This document shows, piece by piece, positions 29,164 to 42,553 of a stretch of 64,000 nucleotides of DNA. Source of the stretch: Marchantia polymorpha subsp. ruderalis (taxonomy: Eukaryota > Streptophyta > Marchantiopsida > Marchantiales > Marchantiaceae); the NCBI GenBank assembly GCA_037833965.1, contig AP031358.1, positions 2,302,001 to 2,366,000 of the forward strand, read 5' to 3'. Numbering within the stretch: the first letter of the stretch is position 1; each line of letters opens with the position of its first letter. The position numbers were made by a program, and so were the translations under genes. Below the pieces are notes generated by a model. It was not told where the DNA came from, made no database searches, and worked only from the letters and a program-made list of their open reading frames with translations.

Positions 29164-30599
29164 CCTCGGGGGAGCTGATTCGATCGGCGTGGACTGAAAA
29201 TCCTTCACTGCTCGATCTCTCTCTTGCTTCGCACTCTCTCTGCTGATCCCCATTGACTGCGTTGACTCCGTGGACGACCGCTTGGGCGAGGGAGACCAGG
29301 GTTTTGGGTCTGTGCTGTCCATGACAAGCCTGCGTTTCCGTGTTAACAGTGTGATTTCTAATTAGTTGAATTTTCTTCGTTAGTTAAGCAATATTATTCT
29401 ATCCAGCTTTACTTTCTAAAAGGTCTCCAATCTGTACATCTAATAAATTTAATACTTTTCAAATCGTACTTTCTTTCTCAAAGGGATTGATGAATATTTA
29501 TAGCTAATGAAAGTAATTTGTATGAAATAATCTTGATTTGTTACCATGACAAGTATAGTATTCTATGTTTGATTACCGGAAAATTTCTGGATTTTGTTCA
29601 GTCACCTTCAAAGACTGTGGGATACTTACTGCGCTACGCACCCTTGTTGTCTTTGCTTTGAAGGCTTGTGGATGTTATCAAGAATCGAGGGCTCTAGTTT
29701 ATGTGGATTCAAAATCCTATTCTTCAAGATTTGTCAATTTTGTGCACGATTGTGGTCGGCTTCACTTGTGGACCAATAATTGATCATTTGCCTAAACTGC
29801 CATTACCTTCGGTAGTCCATAATAAACGACTCTTGTACTGCCTATCTCTCTCCCCTGTGATAGCTGTGGCTAAATGCCTGATCCTTGGTTGCCTTAGTAG
29901 AAGAATCTCAGCACCCCTCGATCAGCCTCCAACTACGTCCCGGACAAATATAGATTGGTGGTCACAATCGGCTTCGTGAGACGAGGAGAAACGGGATCAC
30001 CGCTTCACATTTTTTCTTCTGGGTACAGTTTAGAACATACGCCTTACTTGTCAACTCTAAGTGGTGATAAGTGCCTAACTCCTCCATGTGATTGAAGCAT
30101 TGTATTTTAATCTATTTGTTTCGAAATTCAAAATTTTGTTCAATTCAAAACTGTTCGACTACTCGGCTAAAAAGAAAAATTGCATTCAAAAATGCTAAGG
30201 ATGTAAATCAGAAGCTAAGGGAAAAAAATTCACATCTCATTTACCCATTGGAGGGAATAATGAATGCTTTTGAAAAAATCATCGCAAAGTTTGGCAGATT
30301 TTTTTTACATATGAGCAAATGATAGTCTTAGTTGACACACATACATTTGTAAGAATTTACATGAAGATATAGAGTGAGAATATATATATAATATTAATAT
30401 ATTGAGGCATTTGTAAGAATTTACATGAAGATATAGAATGAGAATATATATATAATACTAATATATTGAGGTATTACTGTATTCATATTATAGATGTATG
30501 AACTAAACATAGAGAAGCTGGAATCATGTGAAAATAAGTTGCTAATCGGAATCTCACAACTAGTTTTGGTTATATTATCTATCCATCAGGTTGCAGTAG
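29164..30599. other. intergenic DNA
   Basis: Increasingly AT-rich, with overlapping short open frames only (for example 29,701-29,979, hydrophobic N-terminus, unrecognised). It contains the 64-bp tandem repeat listed next. Confidence 0.4.
30344..30471. repeat. two-copy tandem repeat, 64-bp period
   Basis: Both copies start CATTTGTAAGAATTTACATG and contain an ATATATATATAAT core; they differ at about two positions (AGAGTG/AGAATG, ATATTA/ATACTA). Near identity implies a recent duplication. It lies just left of the decayed LTR. Confidence 0.9.
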
Positions 30600-33131
30600 G
30601 TAGCGTTCGGTTGTGCTCGTTCCAATGAGCCCAAGAATATTGGAAATGGGCAAGGGAATCCTGAGCTACGAAGTTACGCAGTGGAGTACATGCTTTGACT
30701 AAGACATAATACCGCCTTCGACGAAGTGTCTTCAGTCATACAGACAAAGAGTCTTTGGCAAAGTATCTACGGCAAAGTAAAAGACGGCGTTGAATGGGAA
30801 AGAAATTCAAACACTTGTATTGTCAATTCGCACAAGTTTACGATGCCGTTAGGAGAAACGCGAGTTTTGTGCCGACATTTCGCGAGAGTGCATTTGCAAA
30901 TTGAGAGCTCAACAAGGTCCGTGAGTGAAAAATTGAAGAAGCAACGATGGGGCAATCTTTAGGAGTTTGATTATCAATGTTGAAGGTGCCAGGATTGGGA
31001 TTAAGAGCGTATTGCAACAAGCTGGTAGTTGATAAGCTCAATTTCTTGTTGTGGGGATGAAATTGGGTTTGTGCGACAATGGTGCAAAAATGTCACAATA
31101 CGAAGGCCAATTCCCACAAAGATGAGATCGGCAAATGTGCGTGCTCGTAGTAAGATGAAGACACAACGGCCAAAGGTTAAGGAAGAAGACAACACTGAGT
31201 CTAGCGAGACCGCATTCCAATGTTGAGAATCTTTGCAAGAATGGGCCGAAATGGAACCGGACTAAGTAGAAACCAACGACGAAGGGCCTTCAGCCTTCGG
31301 AGTGGAGACCTTTGGAGGTGCCAGCGAAAGATCCACAAGAGGAAGGAGAAGAGCAAGGAGGTGATACAAAGGTGAAGACCTCGAGTCAGGGAAGTCGACC
31401 TCCTGGGCAACCACCAGTGTACATGCCTTTGGGTAAGGAGTATTTGGAGGTACCCGTGGAGTTAGCAGACACGGCCGAGGACCCCAATTGGCTGGAAGAA
31501 CTAGTAAATCGTGTAGTGAAAGATGTGGAGAGAACTATGACAGAGCAATAGCCGATGCCTTTGGGTGAGGCGTCTTCGGGTACAGTCTATTTGGACTGTG
31601 GCGAAGGACCTTCGGCCGAAGAACCCAAGTCTGTCAGACTCAGTGCAGCGGACATGTTGGGCAAGCGAGTAAATTCCTTGCTCTGTTATTTGGATGGAAA
31701 GATGGCAAAGTACGCCGAGTGAGCAATAGCGAGATCCTACGTAGAATTAATATGTAGTAGGATGCGTGCGAAGATGGCAGCATCTACAGAGGTAGTCGAA
31801 AGAGTGGCGAGTTTGACCTTAGAGTGCACAACCGTGAAGGCTACCTTGCAGGAGCGGGAGGAGCGACTTCGGCAATCGGAGTTAGAGTGTGCCAAACTTT
31901 AGAAGAGTTTAGCATTGGAGAAGGACCTTTGTACAAAAGCAGAGCTGAAGTACGTGGATCTTCGGGTCGACCTTACCAACGTTCAGAAGGTAACGGTGGA
32001 ACTTCGAGACAAGGTGGAAGTGTTCCGGAAGTAGATCGCGAGAAAATTGAAGCACGCGGAGGAACTGACAGCAACTTTGGCAACGCATGATCAATTGCAT
32101 GTAGCAGAATTCGCGGCAAAGGCGAAGGAGTTAGAGGATTGCGAAGCTGCTAGATCTTCGGAGTTGGAGGAAAGGGAGAGCCTGAATGTTGATTGTAACG
32201 AGATGTGATCTCAACTGTCAGCAATTGAGAAGCAGTTGATCTCGGCCAAAGCAGATGGACGTAAAGAATCAGCAATTAGCAGGGCATACGGATGGGGCGT
32301 TGTGCGCGAAGGTAAACCGATGCCTTCGCGGTTATGTGAAGTGGGAGATCCAGACTCTTAAGTGGACGAAGTTAAGCGAGCTGGAGTGTTGAGTGACAAA
32401 TTTGATAGTTAGCGGTGTAGAGGGCAGCGACAGTTAGATAGGAAGCTCCATTCGTTCATCTCCAATTTGGAGGAGATGAAGGAGAATTTAGAATTAGAAC
32501 TGTCAGCCGCTCTACATAGGATAGGGGTAGATAGGAATTTAGCGGGCGCAATAACTTCTGAGTCGGCTGGCGTCGTGCCTGTTGAGGACTCACATCACAG
32601 CGAGTGACATCTCGGGGTGTTAGTTAGGAATAAAGAGGCCCAAGGCTCTGCCTTTTGGGGCTTTTCCATTAGTTAATTTCTCAATTTTCATTTAATATTC
32701 TTTCGCGCTTTAATGAATTGTGCGTTTTGTCACCGTGTGTGAATTGCTTTAGTTTGTCGAAGATACCGCATCTGAAGTAAAGAGTCAAATTCGGTTGTTC
32801 TGAGTGGTGCATAGTGTAGCTCAGGATTTAAGTTATTTTGTACATTGGAAGCTTGGTACAGCCGGTTGAGTGTATAATCTTGGAAATTTCTCCCCTGAAT
32901 ATCAATTGCAGTATCGCGTGCGACTTCTGTACTGTCTTATTGGATGAATTTCAGGTTTGAGTGTCTATCTACCTTGCAATGGCATGACTTTGGACTTAGC
33001 ACTTGCAATGTCTTTTGAGAGTGACAAGTGCCTAAGAAGTAAAATTTCGCAATAGGCTATTAAACCGTTACAATACTTGGTTCTCTGGGTTATTTCTGTC
33101 CTTGTGGTATTGGATCTTTACTATTATGCTC
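30600..33131 (+). mobile_element. decayed LTR of a relative of the intact element, plus strand
   Basis: Matches the intact LTR in the same order but on the opposite strand. At 30,621-30,649 GAGCCCAAGAA...TTGGAA matches U3 sequence near 15,510-15,540. At 30,995-32,607 there are remnants of the LTR ORF. At 32,627-32,670 an AATAAAGAGGCCCAAGGC segment with TTTTGGGGCTTTTCC sits where the intact LTR has its TATA box and TGCCTGGGGTTCTTTCC. At about 33,005-33,131 AGTGACAAGTGCCTAAGAA, then CTGGGTTATTTCTGTCCTTG and GGATCTTTACTATTATGC follow the terminal R-U5 of the intact copy. It is about 2.5 kb against 5.4 kb. No Gag-Pol or primer site follows, so it may be a truncated solo LTR. Ends are approximate. 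Confidence 0.75.
30995..32607 (+). pseudogene. remnant of the LTR-encoded ORF
   Basis: Broken by several stops and at least one large internal loss. At 30,995 onward one frame gives LGLRAYCNKLVVDKLNFLLW and, after a stop, NWVCATMV, matching NGLRAFEERLIARKLDFLLW and NYICANMV in the intact protein. Near 31,690 the frame SLLCYLDGKMAKYAE matches PLLRYLDRKVDKYAD, followed by a charged coiled coil. The end, LELELSAALHRIGV, matches the C-terminal ALEGEVSAALQRLGL region. Most of the helical middle and low-complexity region (intact residues about 140-320 and 350-740) is missing. It shows that this ORF is a family trait rather than a one-off capture. Not functional. Confidence 0.75.
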
Positions 33132-36100
33132 CATTTCGATAATTATCTATCATTACAAATACACTTTTTAAACTATAAAAATTAGACAATAAAACATCAA
33201 AACGAAAGACTAATTAAACCTGAGCAGAGAGTCGGAAGCGAAAATAGAACTCATTCTTTATGCATACAATTGAAACCACATTTTAGTATAAGTGGCCCCG
33301 AGCACCAATGTTATGGTAGGTGTAATTCAACACCAATAAAGAGATGCTTAAAGCATATATGTTAAAAACATTATCGTATGTAGCCAGGAAGTATATGGCC
33401 TCAGGCCTGAAACAATCAAGGAGTACAGGTGTCACAGGCAGTCCAAGCACATAATAGGAACTCTACCTGAATTTTCGTTCACTGAACCCTAGGTTACCCT
33501 CACAATCGAAGAGAAGTCTGGACCTGAAACGTGGAACAATTTACTTTTATTCTTTGAAGGAATTCAAGTTTTCTAATGTAGAGGTAAGCACCGTGACGAA
33601 TTCATAAGTAATTGAAAGGAAAGAAGATACAGAAACTTTCTCACCACACGATCGGATTCAGTACTTTTGGAAAAACCATCAAATCTAAGTTCTGCTACTC
33701 TATCACACTACAAAAGTACGGTTACTCTGACACCATACGGTCTTCGTGCATGCTTGTATGCTACAGCTATGATGATCTGCTCGTGTAGAGAGGAAATGGT
33801 TTACTACTCGACGCGTGGTGGAGACAAAACTGGACTTGATTTAGGACAAATCTGAAAATTGTGAAGTTTGGAGTCCATCATTGAGTGTGCGCACACCAAG
33901 TGTATTCACTCTCGTCCAGTTAGTGCAAGTCACATCTTTCAGTTCTATTTTCTGTCTCACGAGTATACCTATAATTCTTCAATTTACTTATTCTAAAAAC
34001 TAACTTTGAGATAACTTTGAAGGGTGAGCCGCAGTGACTTCCCAGTTCTCCCTACCGATTGAGTTCCAAATTATATCTCCCTGAGTTTTTGTCTCTTGAA
34101 ATATTCAAAGAGAGTTTAAGTTCAGCTCGGTTTGCAAAACTCGATGCAGAACACAATCTGCTCATCATAGACAGCATCTACATTTTGAAGGCAGTGGATG
34201 GAATGGTGCTACCAAATGATAATATGAGTAAAAATGACGCGTTGCTTGATATCATTGGCGGAAGAAGCTACTGAAGTGCTCGTAGAGTTAAAAATACCAA
34301 CCAAATAAGAATCAAGAATGTTACAGATCCGAAGGTACAGAATAATGCAGTTACAAGTCTAGACAAATCTTTCTTACCATTCTACTAAAAGAGCCTCGTC
34401 AGGTGGCGAATTCCAGCAACGTTACACAATGTTGCAAGTCGGATCAGACTCGAACTTGGAGAAACCGAATCAGCGCACTCACAACTGGAAGTGAACGAAG
34501 ATCTGAAGAAGATAATAGCTTGGTGAAAGCAGAAGGAATAGCAGCTTTCCAAGGAAATCCGTTGTCTCCAAGGGGATGTTTTACCCACAGTCTCTGTTTG
34601 CTCGCAATCATGCTTCGTATCCGAGACCTTTATCAATCTGTTCAAAGAAGAAGGACGAAGGAAGAAAAATTTGCATTGTAGCGTCTGGTAAAAGCTTCCA
34701 TATGACATGCACTTGAGTGAGTATCAGGTTTGTCAGACAACTCATCTATGCAGCCTTTGCATAATCTCAGCACTCTTTTGAAAAGTTTTCAGTGATCACA
34801 ACCAAATTCGTGTTATTAAATTTGTCATATTGGGCGATCAAGGCTCCTGTGACCAGCAGACCTGACCAGATGGGCCATAACTCTCCAGCTATTCTGGTGA
34901 TATCATACCACCAGTCCTACATCTTAAATCAGTAAGAAGACGCTAGTTTCCCCTGCAAATCCTGTAGTCTTACAAGCAAAAGCCAAATTGGGGAATTTTT
35001 GCGCAGTGTAGATCCAAGTGGCTACTGTCTTCCGGCTGCAACGATTGAGTTTACATTGTAATTTGTGCCTGTGCGATACTCAATCTCAAGCTCCACTTGA
35101 GACTACTCCATGATCGAATCGAATAGTACTCTCAACGACCTCGAGATTCCCCCACTTTGTGTGAGCTGTGGCAGTACCAATCTTGCACATGTCTAACGTG
35201 ATCTGGACTCTTAGATTTACGAGAGACTCAAAAACAGATTACTGACTGTGTTCCAATGTGTTCTGATACTGAGCGTCGCTTTCCCGAATGGATCTCAATA
35301 ATCAAGTTCATCGGACGAGGTAGTACCTTGGGTGGTCACAGCTTGTGCCACACGTGAGCACCGCGAGCAGAGAAAATGTACCTCTTGAGCATACCTCAGA
35401 CGTTTTTAATGGTTTCCAATCAGATCTAAACTGATTTCCAATATTTTCTTTGAATCCTACGTTTTCTTCTCAACACATTTATTATTCTCAGTTCCAAATT
35501 TTTTGCATTTATATTCCGAATATCGGAGTGAAAGAACGAGAGATATTTCCCAAAAGGGTTCTCTGAAAGTGCCTTCCATTTGGAAACAGTCTGTAGTTAA
35601 GTACCAGCGTTGGAGCAAGGAACATTCTGTACCGGAATGACTGGCTTTCCTACAGAGCAATCGGAATTTGCAGAGCTCAGAAGGAATCCACAAGCGGTGC
35701 TGCATTGGTGTGTTTCAGTGAATGGTCTTGAAAAGTACGTGGAAAACTTCACTTTTTCTTTTTGGAGTATTTAGTTCAGTTTCTAGGTATTAGTCACCAT
35801 CACAACCACCTGAATATTGAGTCATGTAGACTCGGTCGATGCAAAGCATGGGCCAGGAAGCCGTGGCTTTGCATGCAGTGCTGACAGGATGGCATAGTGC
35901 TCTCAAGAATAAATTGCTCTTTTCTCATCCACGGCCTTCACTTGGTGCATAAATATGCATGCTCGTTAGCTGGCCTTGTGTCTCTCCTGCGCAGAAACAT
36001 TCCTCTCTGCACCTTCGGGACAAATGTCACATATCTGGTTACCTGACTCAGAATCACTGTTATTCAGGTACTTGTTGACAGCGGTATATTCTGAGGACTT

Positions 36101-39100
36101 TCAGCTAGAAGTTCTTCCAATCATTTGGGCATGAGAACGCTTCGTTCGGCACATGACATGTCTTCCCTGAGGTTCCTGACACATGGAGAGGAAAGTTCTG
36201 TGGAGCCAGCTATATCTTGAATATAAGACGTAAACCTGGCTACCATTCCAAACCGACGGTGAGCTCGTCTTACTTATATAGGACTACCATACCCGAGGAA
36301 CCAAAACTGAACCTTGAAATCTTCTTGACCTCAAACCATTAGCGCCTGCTTCCTCACTTCGGTAAAACACAAGCCTAGCCTAGCAAAGTACGAGTGACCT
36401 GCACTGGGTTGAGATTAAAACTAACTGTAATAAAGAGAATCAGAATAGAAAGCATGACAGAAGGTTCGGGGGTTTGAGGATGTAAACGGGCTGGTGAAGG
36501 TAATAATCAAGTGAGAGTGAGCTCACATGCAGCTTCCCTCTGTTCGTCAAAAAAGCATGTGATGATCTGCTGTGCCCCCCGTGGTGTGCTGTCGTAGTCA
36601 ATGAAAGAACGTTCTTCTGTCAACACTTGGCATGAACACGGTACCTTCGACAGGTAACCTTGTTGGCTCGGTTTTCCACCACTCTGGAAAGTCAAGCTTT
36701 TCAGCATAAATGCAATATTCTTAGTTATCCAGATCCCATTCCTGGGTACCTAAGATTCTTTGCATTAGGAGATCCCATTCGTGGGAAACCCAGATTCTTC
36801 TTGTGTGACCTGCACGCTTTAATATCTGCCTCCATGACAGATCATGAAGTCAGGCTCCTATCGGCTGATTTTAAACTGGAAGTTCAGATGAGCTTCGACT
36901 GCAACCCTCGTCTTCATTTTGCCAGCAGAGAGAGTTCATGAAGTATTAAACTGGAAAGTTGACATCTAAATCTGTAGATGTTATGTAAGCAATCTTTCCC
37001 TTTGTGCGGATCAATTTCAGAGGACAAAGGAGAAGCATGGAAAAAGCCGATCTCCTCAAGCATGAAGGTAGTTATGTAGGATGCATTGCTGGGATGTGTA
37101 CGTGTCTCCAATTATCCTTTAGAATTTTCACCTATCTCCATCATCAGTTCGCTAAATTGTACTATTGTTGAGTTGAAGCTCACATACGGCATTTACTGGT
37201 AATAAAGTGAGAAGACCAATTTAAGCCCTATGGGGTAGAATGGTGCAACTCTCAATATCATTAGGATGGAAACATGTATTGCTGCAGGAAATATGATTTC
37301 CGGCTTACCTACTCCTCGAGGATGGAGACCATCGACACATAACTCAAAGTCTCTACTATGGATTACACAAGTGCCGTACGATGTGTAAAGTGACTCTTTG
37401 TTTCCCTTTTTCGTGTTTTGTTTGTGACACATATACAATAAGCAGACAGTGACATGTGTCGATTTCATATTTTATCTCATCAAGAAGAAACTTTGAGTCA
37501 TAAGATCTCACAATTAGATCAACTTTATAGTATCATTATGTTAGATATAAACTTATTTTGGATTTAAAAAATATGATGATATTTTTTTTCAAAAATATGA
37601 TAAATAGGATGGTAAAGATTTATACCCTAAGTTTCTGTTCTGCTGGATTTATTAGATTTCAGTGGAACCCGGAATTCTATCAAAATGCATGAATATTTAT
37701 TCCTCTTATCATCAATAAGTAATGGCTTTTTCATAATTGCTTGTTGGTTCCTTAAATGTATAATTATAAGATCACTTGTATATGATGAAAGCTCCATCAG
37801 AAATTATTTTTAAAGTAAAATTTGTAAAGCATAACCTGAGATTTGATAGTATATTAATTTTTTATATTAATTTGTTCCTTATTCACTATAACTTGCAAGT
37901 AATATTGGCTTTTAGCACATGAATTTCAACAATTCCTATTGGACTTCGAAATCATTTCATAGTTTAGTAACAAGCCAAATGAAACATAGGTCTTATCCTA
38001 GTTTTGCATATAAAGGATTTGATACATTAAATTGTCTAGGGTGAACGTTTTAATTGATTAGAATCAATAATATCAGTGATAATCTCAAATGATGAAGATA
38101 TATGATGGTCTTATTTACAAATATAGTACTTGATCAATCATCAATTAAAAAGATCTCAATAAGAAAAAAGCTATTTGAGAATCTAAAAGCACAATTAAGT
38201 TAAATTTTTTACGCCACCCTGAACTTTATTTTCTATGAAGTTCAGGTTAGAGTAAAAATTTTAATTGAATAATATAATGATCTTTCTACCGATTGCAAAA
38301 ACCTCAAAACAATATTTATAAGAATAATATAAGATCACACAATACACCAGAATTTAGATCTCAGTTCAACATCTCATGCATTCTCTAAATGAGATTGACG
38401 ACTCTCTTGTGAGTAGAATTCTCATCCAAAATTCAGTATACTCCTAGGAGATATCACATACAAAGAGGTGTATTTAGATAACTTACTTAGTAGTAACTTC
38501 TCTGCTTGCCGGTAAACTTTGTTGGCGATGTATAACATGCAATCACGAAGTACTCATGGATAACGTGATTTTTTAAAATCAATTACGTGTATGCTCTGAG
38601 CAACATAAAGTTTCAATGGGAAGGCTTTTGTTTTGGCTGCATCCAATGAACTTGAGGTGATATTAAATATACGACAATACTGTGGCTGTATTAGTAATGC
38701 TTGTGACCTCTAACTCTTTGCAATTTACAATTTCAGCCATGGCGGACGTGTGAAGATGAAGTGGCCAGTCTCTTACAGTCCTAACGGGTAGGTTGGCCTC
38801 CAAGCCAGTTTTTCTCGGGAAGCGCGCTAGACAGGTGATGATTGTCATAATGCATATAGAATCAAACTAAGAGTATACAAATGAGCGAGCATATAATTAA
38901 AATGCACTGCTGGATGTGTAGCTCAATAACTCTTATGAACATATGATACTATACACTATAATAACTATCATCTCCTCAACACTTTACGCACTCAAAACTT
39001 ACTGTAGTTTTAGAAATATCTTCCAAAGAGACTGCAAGGTATGAGGTAATGAACCATGGCCATTGGGTCATCGTCCTTGGGATGCATGTCTTAAAAATAA

Positions 39101-39899
39101 CGCTCAGTTTCAAGATAAACTATTCCTTTATTTCATGCACCCTCATTCATTTGGCTGACTAGGGCATGACAAAATTCTGAGGCGTTATTTTGACTCTTCA
39201 CGGTCGTTAAAAGCAACAAACATTTGGCAGAAATTCGGGAAGATGTCAGGTGCCCAGAATCACGACATTTTATTTGTGTATTATAGTTTGCCATAGACAT
39301 AATTGTTCAAATTAGAAAGTTTTTTCCTTCAAGGAAATTATGTATAGCAAGAAGTCAGTTTTGAACTTAACAAACCTCAAAGCCAATGACATCTAACGAC
39401 GATTACGGGGTTTTTATCTCTTCTTTTTTCTACCTCAACATGGTAGACCATGAAAGATAGAGATACGAGCGCTGTCGAAATTTATATGTAGCACCAAGGT
39501 GCTGACACTTAGGGTTCAAGATGAAGAATACGGCGCATCTGACGGGTTGTGTGTTTTCATCTGTGGCAACAGTAGATGCAGTTTTTCAAGGGACTGAGAT
39601 TGCTAAGAGTTGTCGCTGTAAGAGAAACATCAAATTGATACGAAAAAACAAAAACGAAAGATAGAATCGCTTGTCTTCTGTGGCAGAGGCTCTTTGTGAG
39701 CCTCGATGTTGCAGTGTCTTCGATTGGTAGATCTTTATGGCGTATACAGCAGAGAAGCGTCAAGCGTGCAGATATTTATGTGCTCGAGTAAAACGAGCAC
39801 TGCTTTTTCATTCCACCAGTCTATATAACTTGGCTTTAAAAAAAATTATCAATTCCATTGATGATCGCAGGATGTACTCACCTTTCTGATGTAGCTTGG
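33132..39899. other. unassigned stretch with short open frames
   Basis: No recognised gene. Small frames near 34,059-34,274 and 34,403-34,681 have protein-like composition but lack an ATG start or clean splice context, and could be exons or relics. The part at about 37.5-38.6 kb is AT-rich and featureless. A hairpin with 9-bp stems (ATGCAAAGC/GCTTTGCAT) lies at 35,839-35,874. Sequence at 33,295-33,312 (GCCCCGAGCACCAATGTTA) resembles a reverse-oriented primer-site/LTR junction but has no partner. Confidence 0.4.
36732..36809. repeat. imperfect two-copy tandem repeat, 39-bp period
   Basis: Copies begin GATCCCATTC at 36,732 and 36,771 and share TGGG, then CC, a short variable part and AGATTCTT. 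Several differences, so older than the other tandem duplications here. Confidence 0.6.
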
Positions 39900-42553
39900 G
39901 AATCAGGCAACGTTCAACAACTGACGTTCTCTATTGGATATTTTTGGATGTACTTCAAACATGCGACCCGATAACTTGATTGCAGGTTCTAGCTCTGCAG
40001 TCGATTAGATCTGCTGATGTAAGAGTGGACCGTGTCAAGAATTATCTCACCTTATGAATCCCAACCTCGCAGTACCAAGTTGAGACAACTTGGTTACATG
40101 GAGTCGACGCACCTGGACAACAGGTAACTGGTAAGAGAAAAAGTCATCAATCAGAAACGGCTGAAGAAAATGCTGATTTTGAATATCTAAAAATGTCAAA
40201 TATTTTGTGGCTTCACGAAAACGTCTCCCCGATCCAACTGTCAAAACATAAAGATCCTATGAATGATCTTAATCATGCCATGTATTACCTTCGGATCTCT
40301 TGTACGTACACAGCCGGGTTGTTTTTGGTGGAGGCCAGAGTCCATATTGGCAAAGCCCTACAACTTCCAAAAAAAATTCTCTCTCAACTTCTAACTTCCA
40401 AGCCTCTACTTAACGGCCCAACATGAAGATCTGACAAGATCTTTTTTAAAGATAAGTTATGTAGAGAGCCGCCAGATATGTCCCTGTGGTAGGAGTTTTT
40501 GTTCATGACACGTATCTTCGTAGGCCATAACAAGATCGTTGTCCATGTTGTCACTGATACTTTATTGCTCCAAATATTCGAGGTTTTCCTTTACAATGAA
40601 TATTCTTTTCAGTACTTGTTCTTGTCTTCGGTAGCATGCAGTAGGCCGATTTCGAGTTCGGCTGATAAGTCCAATGACATATACAACTTATGCTTTCTAC
40701 CTGAGCTGATACACAGATCTCTGTCGTTAAGATCAAGTGGTGATTTAAAGTTGCTAATCAGTTCGGATGCGAGATTAAGCATTTTGGAGATGGTACAAGT
40801 GACATTTGCTTGAGGTCTGAAAGCTTCTGCATTAGATTTGGAAGTAATTCATGCTTGTGCTTCGATACAGGACGGACGTAGTTCAAGAAATTATTCTTGT
40901 AGACTTTCCAGTGAAGACACGGAAATCGACAGTTTTTGAGCTCAATAAAGCAACAACCTTCGGCATTTTAGTGCAAAGATATTTTGCCGGCGAATTTAAC
41001 AGTTGTACACGACCTTCGCAGGGTTTTACAAAATCTTGATTTCTGTGTACGTCCTAACCATGCAGGAATTTCACCAGCCTGGGTTCGTAGCAGGTTTGTC
41101 TGCTGTCCTCGAATCTGCATGCGGAGATAAACGTAAACTCCAATACCTGGTGACATATTTCTGACAGCCATTATTGGTTATCTAACAGAATAAGAACTTC
41201 CTTCAAGCGTATAAAACTCCGACTGACGGAAATATTTGACGATTCAATGATTGAAAAGGCGCACACTCGGAGCTCGTTACAAACACACGTGCATTCGAAT
41301 TCCAGCTGCAGTCCATCGAAGGTGGGCCAGAATGCGGTCAATCTCCACTGTGTGAAGTGGCATCATGCTGGATACGTCGTTCCAACCTTCACCATCAATG
41401 TTCTTGACCTCAGACGGCTGCCACGTGCTCCAGCCCGGCATATAACAACGTGAACCTTGGCACAGCACCGATCCAAGTGCAGGTGAGACATTTCTACCCA
41501 CGAAGAAATTCAGCGTATATTCTATTGCAAGGACTGGCCTTCTATAAACTTGAGGGTATAATATTCAGTTCTTATTGCATGGTACTCTCCATACTCCCTC
41601 TATAAATGTCCTCTCTTGGAACCTTTTGAATAAAACCTTCCGGAGGTCATTCAAAGGCCTCAGGAGAAGCGTATGATCTGCTAGAGAGCAAATGTGCAAA
41701 GTAAGTTCCATGCGAAGTGGGGTCTAAGTTTCGTAACGTTTGATTCAAAGATACTGTGAATCAGGAGTTTTATAACGAGGGTATTGGACTCAACTTCTGA
41801 ATGATTTGTACGTTCCGATTTCCCCCTTCGCTGAAGCTGAGATTCAGCGTCACTCTGTACGACCGTACCTGTCAAGTACAAGACGGATGGACCTTGCAGA
41901 TTATTTTTTAGGTCCAAGCAAAAGGGAAACTCTACATAGCGAGTGCTGGAAGAAGTTTGTGACATAGATTTTGTCACCCGGTCTGAAAGTTCACAGAAGT
42001 TTCGTCCAGTGGTACCTTTGACCTTCCAAGCGTACGCTGTAGACCTAGAATAGAATGTAAGGAAATGCTAGTTGCAAATAATCGATTCTGTCCAAGTTTC
42101 TGGGTGCAGTAGCACTGTACCTATTTGGCAACCATCACTCGGTTTCATGCTTGTCACTCTTAAATGTTTTAATAACATTTGAAACCATCAGCACATCCGG
42201 CGAGTTAATGTTCGTCTCCAAGCGAAGACCACATGACAAGCTTTGAGTCACCAGGTGGTCATGGAACTAGACGCGAGCTAATGTTTCAGAAAGAGTGGAA
42301 GAAATCTCGGATATTTGCTATGGAATTGCGCATGACCGGAACAGGCTCATATACATTCCGCCATGGTCCAAATCCGAATGCAAGGCCCGGCTCTTCAGAT
42401 CTGAAACTCAACCTGCTTCGAATTTCATGGCTTGTTGTCTCCTTTCTACTTCCAGATGGAATCAAAAGTTTGGCTGCGACTGTGATGCCTAGAATGAGCA
42501 GCCATATACGCAGGAGAATAAACTTGAGCACTTATAGTCGAAACTTCCTCTAA
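39900..42553 (-). other. possible multi-exon minus-strand gene, unresolved
   Basis: Several minus-strand blocks look exon-like but could not be joined. One runs from 42,036, just after a CTACAG acceptor, to 41,681 without stops (WKVKGTTGRNFCELSDRVTK near its start). Others are 41,501-41,277 (contains PGWSTWQPSEVKNIDGEGWN), 41,171-40,968 (starts ATG, MAVRNMSPGIGVYVYLR, with a possible donor after GCATG) and a short block ending at an AAG/GTGAGA donor near 40,055. The hydrophobic frame at 42,531-42,286 starts at GTG, not ATG, which weakens it. No domain is recognised and any of these could be chance frames. Confidence 0.25.

Noticed and set aside
42286-42531. Minus-strand frame that looks like a signal-anchored protein
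   Set aside because: It starts at GTG with an upstream stop and no ATG, so the hydrophobic start may be chance; kept only as part of the unresolved minus-strand region.
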